From positions 1 to 64,000 of the forward strand of contig NZ_BSDJ01000015.1 of the NCBI RefSeq assembly GCF_027925525.1: a stretch of DNA of 64,000 nucleotides, read 5' to 3'. The position numbers and the translations under genes are program-made. The number at the start of each line of letters is the position of its first letter. Within the stretch, counting starts at the first letter, position 1. This stretch comes from Paenibacillus tyrphae (lineage in GTDB: Bacteria; Bacillota; Bacilli; Paenibacillales; NBRC-103111). This document shows, one piece after another, positions 29,224-37,643 of this stretch. The notes beneath the pieces were generated by a model. That model did not search any database. It had not been told where the DNA came from and saw only the letters and a program-made list of their open reading frames with translations.

Positions 29224-29317
29224 TATTCATTCCTCCTCGTAATTTCTTTCTAGATTGTATGTACCCCAATTCATCATACATGGAAGAAGGCTGCTGTATT
29301 TAAATAAGCCCTGAAAC

Positions 29318-29359
29318 GACAAAAACAATCCCTGAACAACATATTGTCCAAGGATTGTT
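29318..29359 (-). terminator. Terminator after the AgrC-like kinase gene
   Basis: ACAATCCCTGAACAA and a matching CCAAGGATTGT arm, four bases after the kinase stop; related in sequence to the hydrolase terminators. Confidence 0.75.
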
Positions 29360-29362
29360 CGT

Positions 29363-30634
29363 TTAAAATGGTAGGAGGACCATATTATTAAATACTTTAT
29401 TTTCCGTTTCAATCGTCATATGACCACCGTACTTGTCGCAGATTCTAGCTATATTGGTTAATCCAATACCATGAAATTCCGGGTTTGGTTTGTGGCTGTA
29501 TAAGTGGGCAACTTCATTCTCCATATGATTCAAGATGTGAATGAGAAGGGTAGACTCGGTAGAATGTATTTTGATAAGAATGTACCTATCTTCTGCGATT
29601 TTCAACTTTTTAGAAGCTTCTATTGCGTTATCTAGCATGTTTCCAATGACAACACATAAGTCATAACGGTCAATATGGACTTCTTGTGAACATAAGTTAA
29701 GCTTCGTATCTATTCTTATGCCATTGGCTTGTCCAATATTTAGCGTATTTGTGACAAGAGCATCTATAACCAGATTCCCCGTATTCACCCGGTGATAGGC
29801 TCCCTCGACTTTATTTAATGTAGTCTTAATATGTTCCATGGCTGCTGCAAGCTCATTTCGCTTAATACACTCTTCAATATACAAAAACTGTTGATTCGTA
29901 TCGTGAATGATTCTTTTAATGGATTTGAAGCTGTGAACGACTTTTTCATAATTCGCATCCTGATAGTCCATCTGATGTTGCAACTGAGTATTCTCATGCA
30001 TGAATTGAAATTTATCAACGATATTATCAAAAATATAGACAATCATCACGTTTAAAAAAATTAATCCAATAACGGAAATCAAAGAATAAACATCCTTATG
30101 AGTTAGAATACTCAGCTGGTATATACTTACGAGAGGAACAACCAAGAATAATACGTAGTAACGATTATCCAAAGATGAACTTCTGCGTTTTGCAACTAGT
30201 CGTATGATCTGAATGATCGCAAACATGATCACATGACTGAGTAAAATAGCTTTCGTGTTGTCTATTTGATCTTGTTCATTTACAGGATCAAAGCTAATGT
30301 CAACTGAATCTAGGGTATAAAAAAGATAACAGGATATAAAAATAGCAAAAGTCATTAAAACAGCGTAAAGTATTGAAAAAGTGAACTTGGTTTTAAATTC
30401 TACTTTATAAGATTGCGCAAAACTAAATATCATAAGCAAGGGTAGAATCGAAGATGAAAGAGGAGAGACGGGAATAACTAGAGATAGGTAACCGAGCAAC
30501 ATCATGATAATGAAGTAAATGAATCGGTATTTTTTTTTGGTTGATTTACCAAAAACCGAGTTGAAGAAAAAATTAAGTTGAAAGCCCATCACAAGTACAA
30601 TGATAGTGACAACAAGTAAATTATTTTGAATCAT
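29363..30634 (-). CDS. AgrC-like sensor histidine kinase (GHKL family)
   Basis: A 423-residue protein with six or seven transmembrane segments in the first 210 residues, then a coiled region with IIHDTNQQFLYIEE as H-box, and a GHKL ATPase domain (N-box IGNMLDNAIEASKK, G-box FHGIGLTNI). This is the architecture of AgrC-type peptide receptors (HPK10). It follows the LytTR regulator gene by one base. No agrB processing protease is present in the window. Confidence 0.88.
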   Translation of the reverse strand: MIQNNLLVVTIIVLVMGFQLNFFFNSVFGKSTKKKYRFIYFIIMMLLGYLSLVIPVSPLSSSILPLLMIFSFAQSYKVEFKTKFTFSILYAVLMTFAIFISCYLFYTLDSVDISFDPVNEQDQIDNTKAILLSHVIMFAIIQIIRLVAKRRSSSLDNRYYVLFLVVPLVSIYQLSILTHKDVYSLISVIGLIFLNVMIVYIFDNIVDKFQFMHENTQLQHQMDYQDANYEKVVHSFKSIKRIIHDTNQQFLYIEECIKRNELAAAMEHIKTTLNKVEGAYHRVNTGNLVIDALVTNTLNIGQANGIRIDTKLNLCSQEVHIDRYDLCVVIGNMLDNAIEASKKLKIAEDRYILIKIHSTESTLLIHILNHMENEVAHLYSHKPNPEFHGIGLTNIARICDKYGGHMTIETENKVFNNMVLLPF

Positions 30635-30635
30635 A

Positions 30636-31376
30636 TTATTCGATCTTCCTAATCATATATTTGGTATAAACATCTTTAACCTCTTCAATTTTAGAACGGC
30701 CTATGGGTAATTCCAACCCATTGGACATTAGAACAACTCCGCTAGCAAACTTCCTCACATGAAGTAAGTTAATAATGATGGAACGATGGATTTGCAAGAA
30801 GTTACAGTCTTTTAAGGCCATAGCATAATCTGAAATGGTGCCTTTGCTATCATAGGTTTGATTCGTGGTCGTAAAATGCAGTTTGCTTTTTATGGTTAAA
30901 CTTTTAGCAGCTTCAATACTAATGAGGTCATCATATTTGATAACGACTTCTTCATAGGCTGACTTGATGACCAGAAACTTTTTATCAAGTGCTTGAAAGT
31001 ATTGGTATAGCTTGATGATTTTCTCCTCCAAGATTGAGGGGGCAATGGGTTTTATCAAATACTGGAATGTCATGACGTCAAAACTTTCCACCATATATTG
31101 AGGGTAGCTTGTCAGAAAAATAATTTGTTCATCCAGGTTATTTAAACCTCTTATTGTTCGGGCTGTTTGAATCCCGTTCATTCCACCCATTTCAATGTCC
31201 AAGATCAATATATGGAATGGATTTTCACGGCGCTCATAATAAGATACCAACTGCTCTCCCGAGCCGAATAATTCGATCTCAAAATCTATATTTGACTTTA
31301 TCGACAAAGTAATCAGGATAGCTTTAACAAGCTCTCTTTGTCTCTCCTCATCATCGCAAATAGCCACTCTATACAA
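30636..31376 (-). CDS. AgrA-like response regulator with LytTR DNA-binding domain
   Basis: A 246-residue regulator with a receiver (CDDEERQRE, acceptor Asp in ILDIEMGGMNG, Lys in LIKPI) and a C-terminal LytTR domain (about 140-240: EEVVIKYDDLISIEAAKSLT, then NFLQIHRSIIINL). LytTR proteins bind pairs of 9-base sites upstream of target promoters. Start TTG 31376, with GAGGGGAG upstream. Encoded with the AgrC-like kinase; the hydrolase array lies directly downstream. Confidence 0.88.
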   Translation of the reverse strand: MYRVAICDDEERQRELVKAILITLSIKSNIDFEIELFGSGEQLVSYYERRENPFHILILDIEMGGMNGIQTARTIRGLNNLDEQIIFLTSYPQYMVESFDVMTFQYLIKPIAPSILEEKIIKLYQYFQALDKKFLVIKSAYEEVVIKYDDLISIEAAKSLTIKSKLHFTTTNQTYDSKGTISDYAMALKDCNFLQIHRSIIINLLHVRKFASGVVLMSNGLELPIGRSKIEEVKDVYTKYMIRKIE

Positions 31377-31494
31377 AAAAGATCTCCCCTCATTTCCATT
31401 ACTTTTATTGTAGAAAACTCTATATAAGCATGATACAACCTTTTGACTTCATATAGATAACTTTTGGATGAAATGCATATTTGAATCCCTTAAA

Positions 31495-31656
31495 TCACTT
31501 CGCTCTAAGCCCTATGGTATATTTTCCTTTCCCTAGAGTCAAAGAAGTTTTATTCGCTACAGTCACTGCCTTCGCTACTTTGGCGGACTCCGGAAGAGCG
31601 TTAACTTCAGCAGCAGAAACTCCCCCGGACGTCAATGAAAAAATCCCCACCAACAA
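31495..31656 (-). CDS. Possible 53-residue exported peptide or gene remnant
   Basis: The - strand reads LLVGIFSLTSGGVSAAEVNA, then LPESAKVAKAVTVANK and TSLTLGKGKYTIGLRAK before TGA. The beginning resembles a short signal sequence and the rest a compact charged peptide. TTG 31656 or 31653 could start it, but no ribosome site is visible and the start lies in the ABC terminator hairpin. It sits just upstream of the AgrA-like gene. It may equally be the tail of a deleted gene. Confidence 0.25.
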   Translation of the reverse strand: MLVGIFSLTSGGVSAAEVNALPESAKVAKAVTVANKTSLTLGKGKYTIGLRAK

Positions 31657-31668
31657 ATCGGCGGGGCT
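31640..31668 (-). terminator. Terminator after the FtsX-type permease
   Basis: On the - strand CCCCGCC-GATTTGTT-GGTGGGG is followed by ATTTTTT. Confidence 0.85.
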
Positions 31669-31707
31669 AAAGAAAACTTTCCTAAGCTATGTGGTCGGCT
31701 GTCCAGT

Positions 31708-34272
31708 CTATAGATTCTCCTGCTTCAAAGCATCAATAATGTTTGCCTTTTTTACTCTTATGCTGGCGTAATACATGGACAAGCTCACGATAACAAATAC
31801 GGCCGCAATCACATACAGAATACTGGTCCATGGCACCATGAAACCGTACGAGAAACTGTAGCTGATGGCCCGGTAGATCAACACCATAATCACTGCGCTA
31901 ATCGGAAGCCCATAAGTTAGGGCCTTGATTCCATAAAATATGCTTTCATAGTTCATCATTTTATTAAAGCTTTTCGGCGTCATCCCCACCGATCTCAGCA
32001 TCGCAAATTCCCGTTTGCGAAGGGCAATGCTCGTCGAAATCGTGTTGAGAATATTCGCCATCGAAAGCGCCGTAATTAAGGCCACAAAACCGTAAACAAA
32101 TACGGACAATAACAGGATGATTTGTTCAGAGCGCTGTCTTTCTTGAAATAAGTTCCTGACAGCTAGCTCTTCCTTCATTTCTTCGATGTTTTGCTGTGTT
32201 TTCAAAGGATCTTTACTGTTCAGGTAAAGTCCGGAATACGCTTTATCCTTGCTTTTTTTCATTAACTGGTCGAAGACCGGCTCGGACACAACAAGATGAA
32301 CTTCAAAGCTGCTTCGAACAAGTCCCATCGGGAATTGATCCGTTACCGCGGCAAGCTCCACTTTGCTGACCGATTCCTCATGAGAATCCGTGGAGACGAG
32401 ATCAAGCATTTCCCCTGCCCGGCCATGAATACCTCTCGTTTCGATAATTTTGTCCTTTTTATCTCTATAGGACATGACATCAATCAATATGGCGGTTGGG
32501 TGAGCGGGATTCGTTAGCTTGGCGTACTCGATGCCGACCTTTTGAGCATAAGCTTTTAGCTTGTCTTCACTTAAAGCATTTACTTGCAGATTGTATTTAT
32601 ATCGCCCCTGATCGGGATCCCAGGGGGGTTTCTCCCCTTCAGGAACGGACTTCTCTGCAACCCAAGTGAAGACACCGGACCACTGTTGAATCAGGCTGTA
32701 TTCCGTAACGCCCTCCAACGACACAATCGACTTCACCAAACGCTCATCGAGCGTCGCCACTTCGCCGTTCTTGTATACCCCGATATCAAAGTTATAGCCT
32801 TTTTGGGAGACATCAAGCGATTTCTGCAGGTTGGAAGTGAAGAAGGATACGGATAGAAACAGCACGATACTAATGACAAGCGAAAAGACCGTAGCGTGAT
32901 ACCTGCGTTTGTTTCTTTTTAAATTTTTCAATCCGAATTCCGCTTCAATGCCGAATAACCGTTGGACCAGCTTCGAGGTTTTCACCGTTTTCCCCGTCAG
33001 CTTAATATCCGTGGTTTGCCGAATCGCGTCGATAGCCGAAATTTTAGATGCTTTTTGGGCTGGAAGATACGTTGAAATGAATATCGTGACGATCGAGATC
33101 AGACACGTCATGGCGAGCGATGAAGGCGTAACGACCAACGTCAGCTTTTCCGTAACGCCGATCGCGGCTTCGAGCATCGAGTTAATGAAGTGAAAAGTAA
33201 TGCCGATTCCAATCAATCCGCAGATGACACCTAAGGGAATGCTAATGACGCCAATCACCGCGCCCTCCAAAAATACCGAATTTCTCTTCTGCCTTCTCGT
33301 TGCGCCAACACTCGACAGCATCCCCAGATAACGCGACCGTTCCGAGACGGAAATCGCAAAAGCATTGTAGATTAAGGAAATGGAGCCAATGACAATAACA
33401 AGCACCACAATGACGAATAGCGAGTTATAGGTTTTGCCTAATCCACCGCCCATGACGCCATAATAACGCAATAGAGACTCATTCGTTTTAAACGAGCTGA
33501 TGTTGTTTTTCGTGGACAAGTCACTGGCATGAGCAAATACAGTGCCGTCGACTTTCTTGAGGACCACGCTCGCATCAACGGTTTTGTTGGTGTCCACCAT
33601 GTTCTCGTCCACATAGGTAAGGGCCGTGTACCCCGGCGCCCACGTCTGCTCCCACGAAGGACGTTTAATAAAGCCTACAACGGTATACGTTTCGGTTGTT
33701 GTATGAATTAAGGTTTCCGAGCTTTTCCCGTCGAAGAATCTTAATGGTTCGTTTTGATTAAGGTCCGTATTATCAGGATCGGCAGGATTCGAGCGCTGCC
33801 CGACATCAAGGGTTAACCGATCGCCAATCCGGTAGGTGACTTTGGCGTTCGGGGCGATAGCTTCTGAAAGGACGATCTCATTGGCTTGTTGAGGCAGACG
33901 CCCTTCACTCAATGCAATAGGGAAGTTGTTAAAGCCTCGGGTATTAAACGCTTTAATGAACAAATAAGGCTTGTTGATATTTTGGCTTCCTTGTAACAGG
34001 GCATAGCCGCGTTCCTTGGAAGTGATGAATTGTTGGGTTGCCGCATCCTGTTTGATCGCTTCGAGCTGATCTTTGTTGACGTTTTTGTACAGGACATGCC
34101 ATTCTCCATAGTCTTGAATCGTTTGCTTTTGCATTAACACCAAGAAAGAGGAACCAAGCGTGATAACCGCCGTCACCATGGCCACGGAAATCATAACTCC
34201 GATCACGGTCACCAACGTTTGCTTCTTATTTTTCATTAAATGCCGGAGCGTTAGCTTATGGATAATGTTCAT
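31708..34272 (-). CDS. ABC transporter permease with two FtsX domains
   Basis: An 854-residue membrane protein: one N-terminal helix, a large outer domain (about 45-270), three helices forming a first FtsX domain (near 275-420), another helix near 470, a second outer domain (about 490-700), and three C-terminal helices (FtsX domain two). This is the layout of MacB/Lol-type mechanotransmission permeases, which extrude peptides or move lipoproteins rather than import. Its ATG overlaps the ATPase stop by four bases. With the adjacent regulator and kinase it suggests an antimicrobial-peptide defence module. Confidence 0.9.
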   Translation of the reverse strand: MNIIHKLTLRHLMKNKKQTLVTVIGVMISVAMVTAVITLGSSFLVLMQKQTIQDYGEWHVLYKNVNKDQLEAIKQDAATQQFITSKERGYALLQGSQNINKPYLFIKAFNTRGFNNFPIALSEGRLPQQANEIVLSEAIAPNAKVTYRIGDRLTLDVGQRSNPADPDNTDLNQNEPLRFFDGKSSETLIHTTTETYTVVGFIKRPSWEQTWAPGYTALTYVDENMVDTNKTVDASVVLKKVDGTVFAHASDLSTKNNISSFKTNESLLRYYGVMGGGLGKTYNSLFVIVVLVIVIGSISLIYNAFAISVSERSRYLGMLSSVGATRRQKRNSVFLEGAVIGVISIPLGVICGLIGIGITFHFINSMLEAAIGVTEKLTLVVTPSSLAMTCLISIVTIFISTYLPAQKASKISAIDAIRQTTDIKLTGKTVKTSKLVQRLFGIEAEFGLKNLKRNKRRYHATVFSLVISIVLFLSVSFFTSNLQKSLDVSQKGYNFDIGVYKNGEVATLDERLVKSIVSLEGVTEYSLIQQWSGVFTWVAEKSVPEGEKPPWDPDQGRYKYNLQVNALSEDKLKAYAQKVGIEYAKLTNPAHPTAILIDVMSYRDKKDKIIETRGIHGRAGEMLDLVSTDSHEESVSKVELAAVTDQFPMGLVRSSFEVHLVVSEPVFDQLMKKSKDKAYSGLYLNSKDPLKTQQNIEEMKEELAVRNLFQERQRSEQIILLLSVFVYGFVALITALSMANILNTISTSIALRKREFAMLRSVGMTPKSFNKMMNYESIFYGIKALTYGLPISAVIMVLIYRAISYSFSYGFMVPWTSILYVIAAVFVIVSLSMYYASIRVKKANIIDALKQENL

Positions 34273-34952
34273 GGCCGAATGACCTCGTCTTTGGCAATCT
34301 TCCCATCTTCAATGGCGATAATTCTGTCGGCTTGCAAAGCAATTCGTTCGTCATGGGTGATCATGATCAGCGTCTGATGCAAGCTTTTGTTGAACATTTT
34401 CAATAAGTCAATGATTTCACTGCCGTTTTTACTGTCCAAATTACCGGTTGGTTCGTCTGCCAGGATGATCGCAGGCTGATTCATCAACGCTCTGCCGATC
34501 GAGACCCGCTGCTGTTGACCCCCGGAAAGCTGGTTGGGCAGATGATTCAAGCGATTTTGTAAATTCAGCGTCTTCACAATATCCTCAAACTGTTTCCGAT
34601 CCACCTTATGCTGATCGAGCAAAAGCGGGAGCTGGATATTTTCTTCAACCGTTAGAATCGGAATAAGATTGTAGAACTGGTAAATCAAGCCGATTTGTCT
34701 CCGTCTAAAAATCGCCAACTGCGTTTCGTCCAGGCTGTACATGTCCGTGCGGTCCACAAATACTTTTCCGCTTGTCGGTCTATCTACACCGCCTAGCATA
34801 TGCAAAAGCGTCGACTTCCCCGATCCGGACGGACCGATGATGGCGACGAACTCCCCTTTGTCCACCGAGAAGGAAACGTCATCAAGCGCTTTTACCGCCG
34901 TGTCGCCTTTTCCATACACTTTAGACAGATGTTCGATCCTCAGAATTTCCAT
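34269..34952 (-). CDS. ABC transporter ATP-binding protein (LolD/MacB-type)
   Basis: A 227-residue ATPase with Walker A GPSGSGKST (40-48), Q-loop YQFYNLIPILTV, signature LSGGQQQRVSIGRAL, and Walker B ILADEPTGNLDS. It couples ATP to the FtsX-domain permease. It is transcribed from a promoter at 34985-35039 that contains three regulator-type repeats, separate from the kinase gene whose stop lies at 35049. Confidence 0.95.
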   Translation of the reverse strand: MEILRIEHLSKVYGKGDTAVKALDDVSFSVDKGEFVAIIGPSGSGKSTLLHMLGGVDRPTSGKVFVDRTDMYSLDETQLAIFRRRQIGLIYQFYNLIPILTVEENIQLPLLLDQHKVDRKQFEDIVKTLNLQNRLNHLPNQLSGGQQQRVSIGRALMNQPAIILADEPTGNLDSKNGSEIIDLLKMFNKSLHQTLIMITHDERIALQADRIIAIEDGKIAKDEVIRP

Positions 34953-34984
34953 GCTGAACCCTCCATACGTTTGTCGATGGATTT

Positions 34985-35039
34985 AGTATATCTGCCCGAA
35001 GTGACTTTACAGTGACTTGAAAGTGACAGTCTAGTCACT
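34985..35039 (-). promoter_or_regulatory. Promoter with three 11-base-spaced repeats before the ABC operon
   Basis: AGTGAC on the + strand (GTCACT on the - strand) occurs at 35000-35005, 35011-35016 and 35022-35027, an exact 11-base period, with an inverted GTCACT at 35034-35039. On the - strand TATACT (34990-34985) is a good -10 nine bases downstream, and no -35 is present where the repeats lie. This is the pattern of a promoter activated by an OmpR-family dimer, most likely the regulator at 36052-36735. Confidence 0.75.
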
Positions 35040-35048
35040 TAGCCCTGG

Positions 35049-36059
35049 TTAGACGACTTGCTTGTAGAAGCGAATCCGAAATTGGGTTCCCTTATGAAGT
35101 TCACTCTGGACCTCGATATCTCCATTCTGTTTCGTTATAATGCTGTGAGCCAGCGAGAGACCGATGCCGCTGCTGCCCTCGCCGGCACTCTTTCCTTTAT
35201 AAAAACGTTTAAAAATATGAGGGATCTCTTCCTTGGAGATGCCTTTGCCATTATCTTCAACCCTAATCTCCGTAAATAGCGGGTTCTCGGAAAAGGAAAT
35301 CGCGATGGTTCCGCCTGCCTGTGTATGCTCCACACCGTTTTTTAAAATATTGATTACCGCTTCGGTTGTCCAATTCAGATCGCCTACAAAAGAGACGCTA
35401 TCATCGCCCGTTACCGAAACCGTCTGTTCTTTGATGTCTATTGGAATGAGCACGGGCTGTAACGCTTGTTCAATAAGCTTGGTCACTCTGACATGATCTT
35501 TCTTGAACTGTACGGTGCCTGCGTCGATCTTCGAAAGCTTCAATAACGAAGAAACAAGCCAATCCAGCCGTTCGAGCTGAATGCGAATATTGCGCGTAAA
35601 TTCCGTTCTTTTCGCTTCAGGCAGCTTGGCGTCGTCCAATAAGTCGGCCATGACCATCATGGAGGTTAGAGGCGCTTTGAGCTGATGGGATATATCCGAA
35701 ATCGCGTCGGTAAGATGGATCTTGTCTTTGTGCAAAAGGGCGCTCTGCTCCGACAGCATGACGGTTACTTTATAAATCGTATTTTTCAGAATGCTGAATT
35801 CCCCTTCCCGATTATCCCGGACGTCAAGGGAATAGTCGCCGCCGCTAATTTGCCGCAAATAGCCGGACAATTTCTCAATCTCTTGATATCTCAACCTCGT
35901 AAACAGGTGGCTGCACCCAACCAGTAAAATGGACGTCATTAGAACGAGAACCACGGCAGCGAGCGAAAAAAAAGCCGCGGCGGCAAGCATAACCAGACTT
36001 ATCGTGCACATCAACAAGAGTACGAGGCGGATCTCGCGATTACGCAGCATGCTACTCAC
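35049..36059 (-). CDS. Sensor histidine kinase
   Basis: A 336-residue kinase with two closely spaced transmembrane segments (about 10-50) and no outer sensor domain, a HAMP-like linker (LSGYLRQISGGDYSLDV), H-box ISDISHQLKAPLTSM, N-box INILKNGVEHT, and G-boxes DNGKGI and GSSGIGLSL. Intramembrane-sensing kinases of this form usually sense through the neighbouring transporter. Its start overlaps the regulator by eight bases. Confidence 0.92.
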   Translation of the reverse strand: MSSMLRNREIRLVLLLMCTISLVMLAAAAFFSLAAVVLVLMTSILLVGCSHLFTRLRYQEIEKLSGYLRQISGGDYSLDVRDNREGEFSILKNTIYKVTVMLSEQSALLHKDKIHLTDAISDISHQLKAPLTSMMVMADLLDDAKLPEAKRTEFTRNIRIQLERLDWLVSSLLKLSKIDAGTVQFKKDHVRVTKLIEQALQPVLIPIDIKEQTVSVTGDDSVSFVGDLNWTTEAVINILKNGVEHTQAGGTIAISFSENPLFTEIRVEDNGKGISKEEIPHIFKRFYKGKSAGEGSSGIGLSLAHSIITKQNGDIEVQSELHKGTQFRIRFYKQVV

Positions 36060-36735
36060 CGACCTTATATCCTAAACCGCGTACGGTTTTAATGAACGTT
36101 GGATCTTTCGGATCATCCTCTAGCTTTTCCCTCAGCCTTTTGATGTAAACGGTTAGCGTATTGTCGTTGACGAAATCCCCGGCCACATCCCAAATTTGTT
36201 CTAGGAGCTGATTTCTGGAGAGGATCTGCCCAATATGGTTCGCGAAAATCAGCAATAAGCGGTACTCCAAAGCCGTCACCGGAATTTCATCGCCATGCTT
36301 ATATACCTTGCCTTCAAGCGTATTGATCCGGATACCATCTACTTCGATGATGGCTTTGGCCTGCGGCTGCTTCTGATATCTTCGCAGAACCGATTTTATC
36401 CGTGACAGCAGCTCGCGAATTCGAAAAGGCTTCGTAATATAATCGTCTGCTCCCATATCAAGCCCCATCACGACATTGACTTCATCATCAACGGCTGTCA
36501 GGAAAATCACGGGAACATCGCTTCGCTCCTTCACCATTTTACACAATTCATACCCGCTTCCGTCCGGCAGCGATAAATCGAACAGACATAAAACGAACTG
36601 ATCCAACTGCTCGGCTATCACCTTTTTCGCAGATGCAACGTCATGGCACAGAACCGTGGAAAACTGGTCTTGCTGTAGAGAATATTCCAGTCCGGACGCG
36701 ATAGTTTTATCATCTTCCACAAGCAAAATGTTCAT
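36052..36735 (-). CDS. OmpR-family response regulator
   Basis: A 227-residue regulator: receiver with VEDDKTIA, acceptor Asp in LCLFDLSLPDG, Lys in TKPFR, then a winged helix (PVTALEYRLLLIFANHIGQI, and TLTVYIKRLREKLED). It is likely to bind the 11-base repeats before the ABC operon. The upstream region is shared with the divergent DUF4062 gene. Confidence 0.93.
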   Translation of the reverse strand: MNILLVEDDKTIASGLEYSLQQDQFSTVLCHDVASAKKVIAEQLDQFVLCLFDLSLPDGSGYELCKMVKERSDVPVIFLTAVDDEVNVVMGLDMGADDYITKPFRIRELLSRIKSVLRRYQKQPQAKAIIEVDGIRINTLEGKVYKHGDEIPVTALEYRLLLIFANHIGQILSRNQLLEQIWDVAGDFVNDNTLTVYIKRLREKLEDDPKDPTFIKTVRGLGYKVGE

Positions 36736-36868
36736 TGGATCATCATCCTAATTTGAATTTTTAAGAAAAAGGACTATTAACTCATGATTGTATCATACAA
36801 AAAAGGGGATGATTAGCAAAGAAGCGGCCCCGGCTGCAATATCCGAAGCATTGGATCATCGGCAAATA

Positions 36869-36898
36869 TTGACATATGAACGGAGCCAACGGTATGAT
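36869..36898 (+). promoter_or_regulatory. Promoter of the DUF4062 gene
   Basis: TTGACA (36869-36874) and TATGAT (36893-36898) with an 18-base spacer, 30 bases before the ATG. Confidence 0.75.
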
Positions 36899-36928
36899 TT
36901 ATATTAATTTCATTCCATAAGGTGGCCT

Positions 36929-37513
36929 ATGAGAAAAAAATTACAAATCTACATATCGTCTACTTTTGTCGATCTGGTTGCAGAACGTCAAACCGCTGTA
37001 GAAGCTATTCTTAAAGCTGGTCACATTCCTGCTGGAATTGGAATCGACCCATTCTTTTTGGAACGCCCCATGGACACAATTAAGAGATGGATCGATGAAT
37101 CCGATGTATTTATCCTCATTCTCGGGGGACTCTATGGAAACATGCTTCCCGATGAATCGAAGAGTTATCCTCATTGGGAATATGATTATGCCGGAGAACT
37201 AGGTAAGCCAAGATTCGCTCTTGTTTTAACCGATGAAGCATTAAGACGACAGCCATACGACTTTGTCGGCGTGTCAAGCTATCAGAAGTTCCAAGAGTTT
37301 AAGGAATCCGTAATGGAAGACGTGGCCATATTTCATATTGCGGAAGAATGGCACGTTAGGTGGGTTCTTCATGAAAAATTGAAGGAGTATAATGGAAGAG
37401 ACGATTTGAGTGGCTGGGTTTCCGGAAAGGATATACCCGATGTACAAAAGTTGTTGGAAGAGAATGCAAGATTAAAGGCTGAGTTGGAGCAATATAAAAG
37501 AGCAGATAAATGA
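36929..37513 (+). CDS. DUF4062 domain protein
   Basis: A 194-residue protein. Residues 5-110 form DUF4062: IYISSTFVDLVAERQTAVEA, IKRWIDESDVFILILGGLYG, and SYPHWEYDYAGELGKP. This domain is TIR-like and elsewhere sits at the N-terminus of STAND/NACHT proteins linked to signalling and defence; here it stands alone, followed by a C-terminal coiled coil (VQKLLEENARLKAELEQY). The start is ATG 36929. It is monocistronic with its own promoter and terminator. Partner proteins are not evident in the window. Confidence 0.85.
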   Translation: MRKKLQIYISSTFVDLVAERQTAVEAILKAGHIPAGIGIDPFFLERPMDTIKRWIDESDVFILILGGLYGNMLPDESKSYPHWEYDYAGELGKPRFALVLTDEALRRQPYDFVGVSSYQKFQEFKESVMEDVAIFHIAEEWHVRWVLHEKLKEYNGRDDLSGWVSGKDIPDVQKLLEENARLKAELEQYKRADK

Positions 37514-37540
37514 TGTGAACCTACCTTCAAAAAGAGTAAA

Positions 37541-37587
37541 AAGAGGGTGTCCCTTAAGCCGTGAAAATGGCTGAGGGACACCTTTTT
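37541..37587 (+). terminator. Terminator after the DUF4062 gene
   Basis: GGTGTCCCT and AGGGACACC arms with inner AGCC/GGCT pairing, then TTTTTT. Confidence 0.92.
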
Positions 37588-37643
37588 TACTTGTCCCTTA
37601 CCTTTAGATAACGGTCCGGCCAAGCAAGGGTAGGCGTCTCGTA

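Larger units (their letters stand above)
22616..29362 (-). repeat. Tandem array of three 2.2 kb hydrolase units
   Basis: The stops of the three genes are spaced 2210 and 2212 bases apart. Each unit consists of a leader of about 95 bases (with ATGTATGAT and GAGGAGG), the gene, and a 42-base terminator. A leader without gene lies at 22616-22683, and the terminator occurs a fourth time after the kinase gene. Confidence 0.9.

Noticed and set aside
22616..29362. CRISPR array or rRNA-like repeat as explanation for the repeated blocks
   Set aside because: The repeat unit is 2.2 kb and protein coding; there are no short repeats with unique spacers anywhere in the window.
31481..31771. A 96-codon + strand frame between the AgrA-like gene and the FtsX permease
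   Set aside because: It crosses a terminator hairpin and runs antisense to the permease end; the - strand frame in the same place looks more protein-like.
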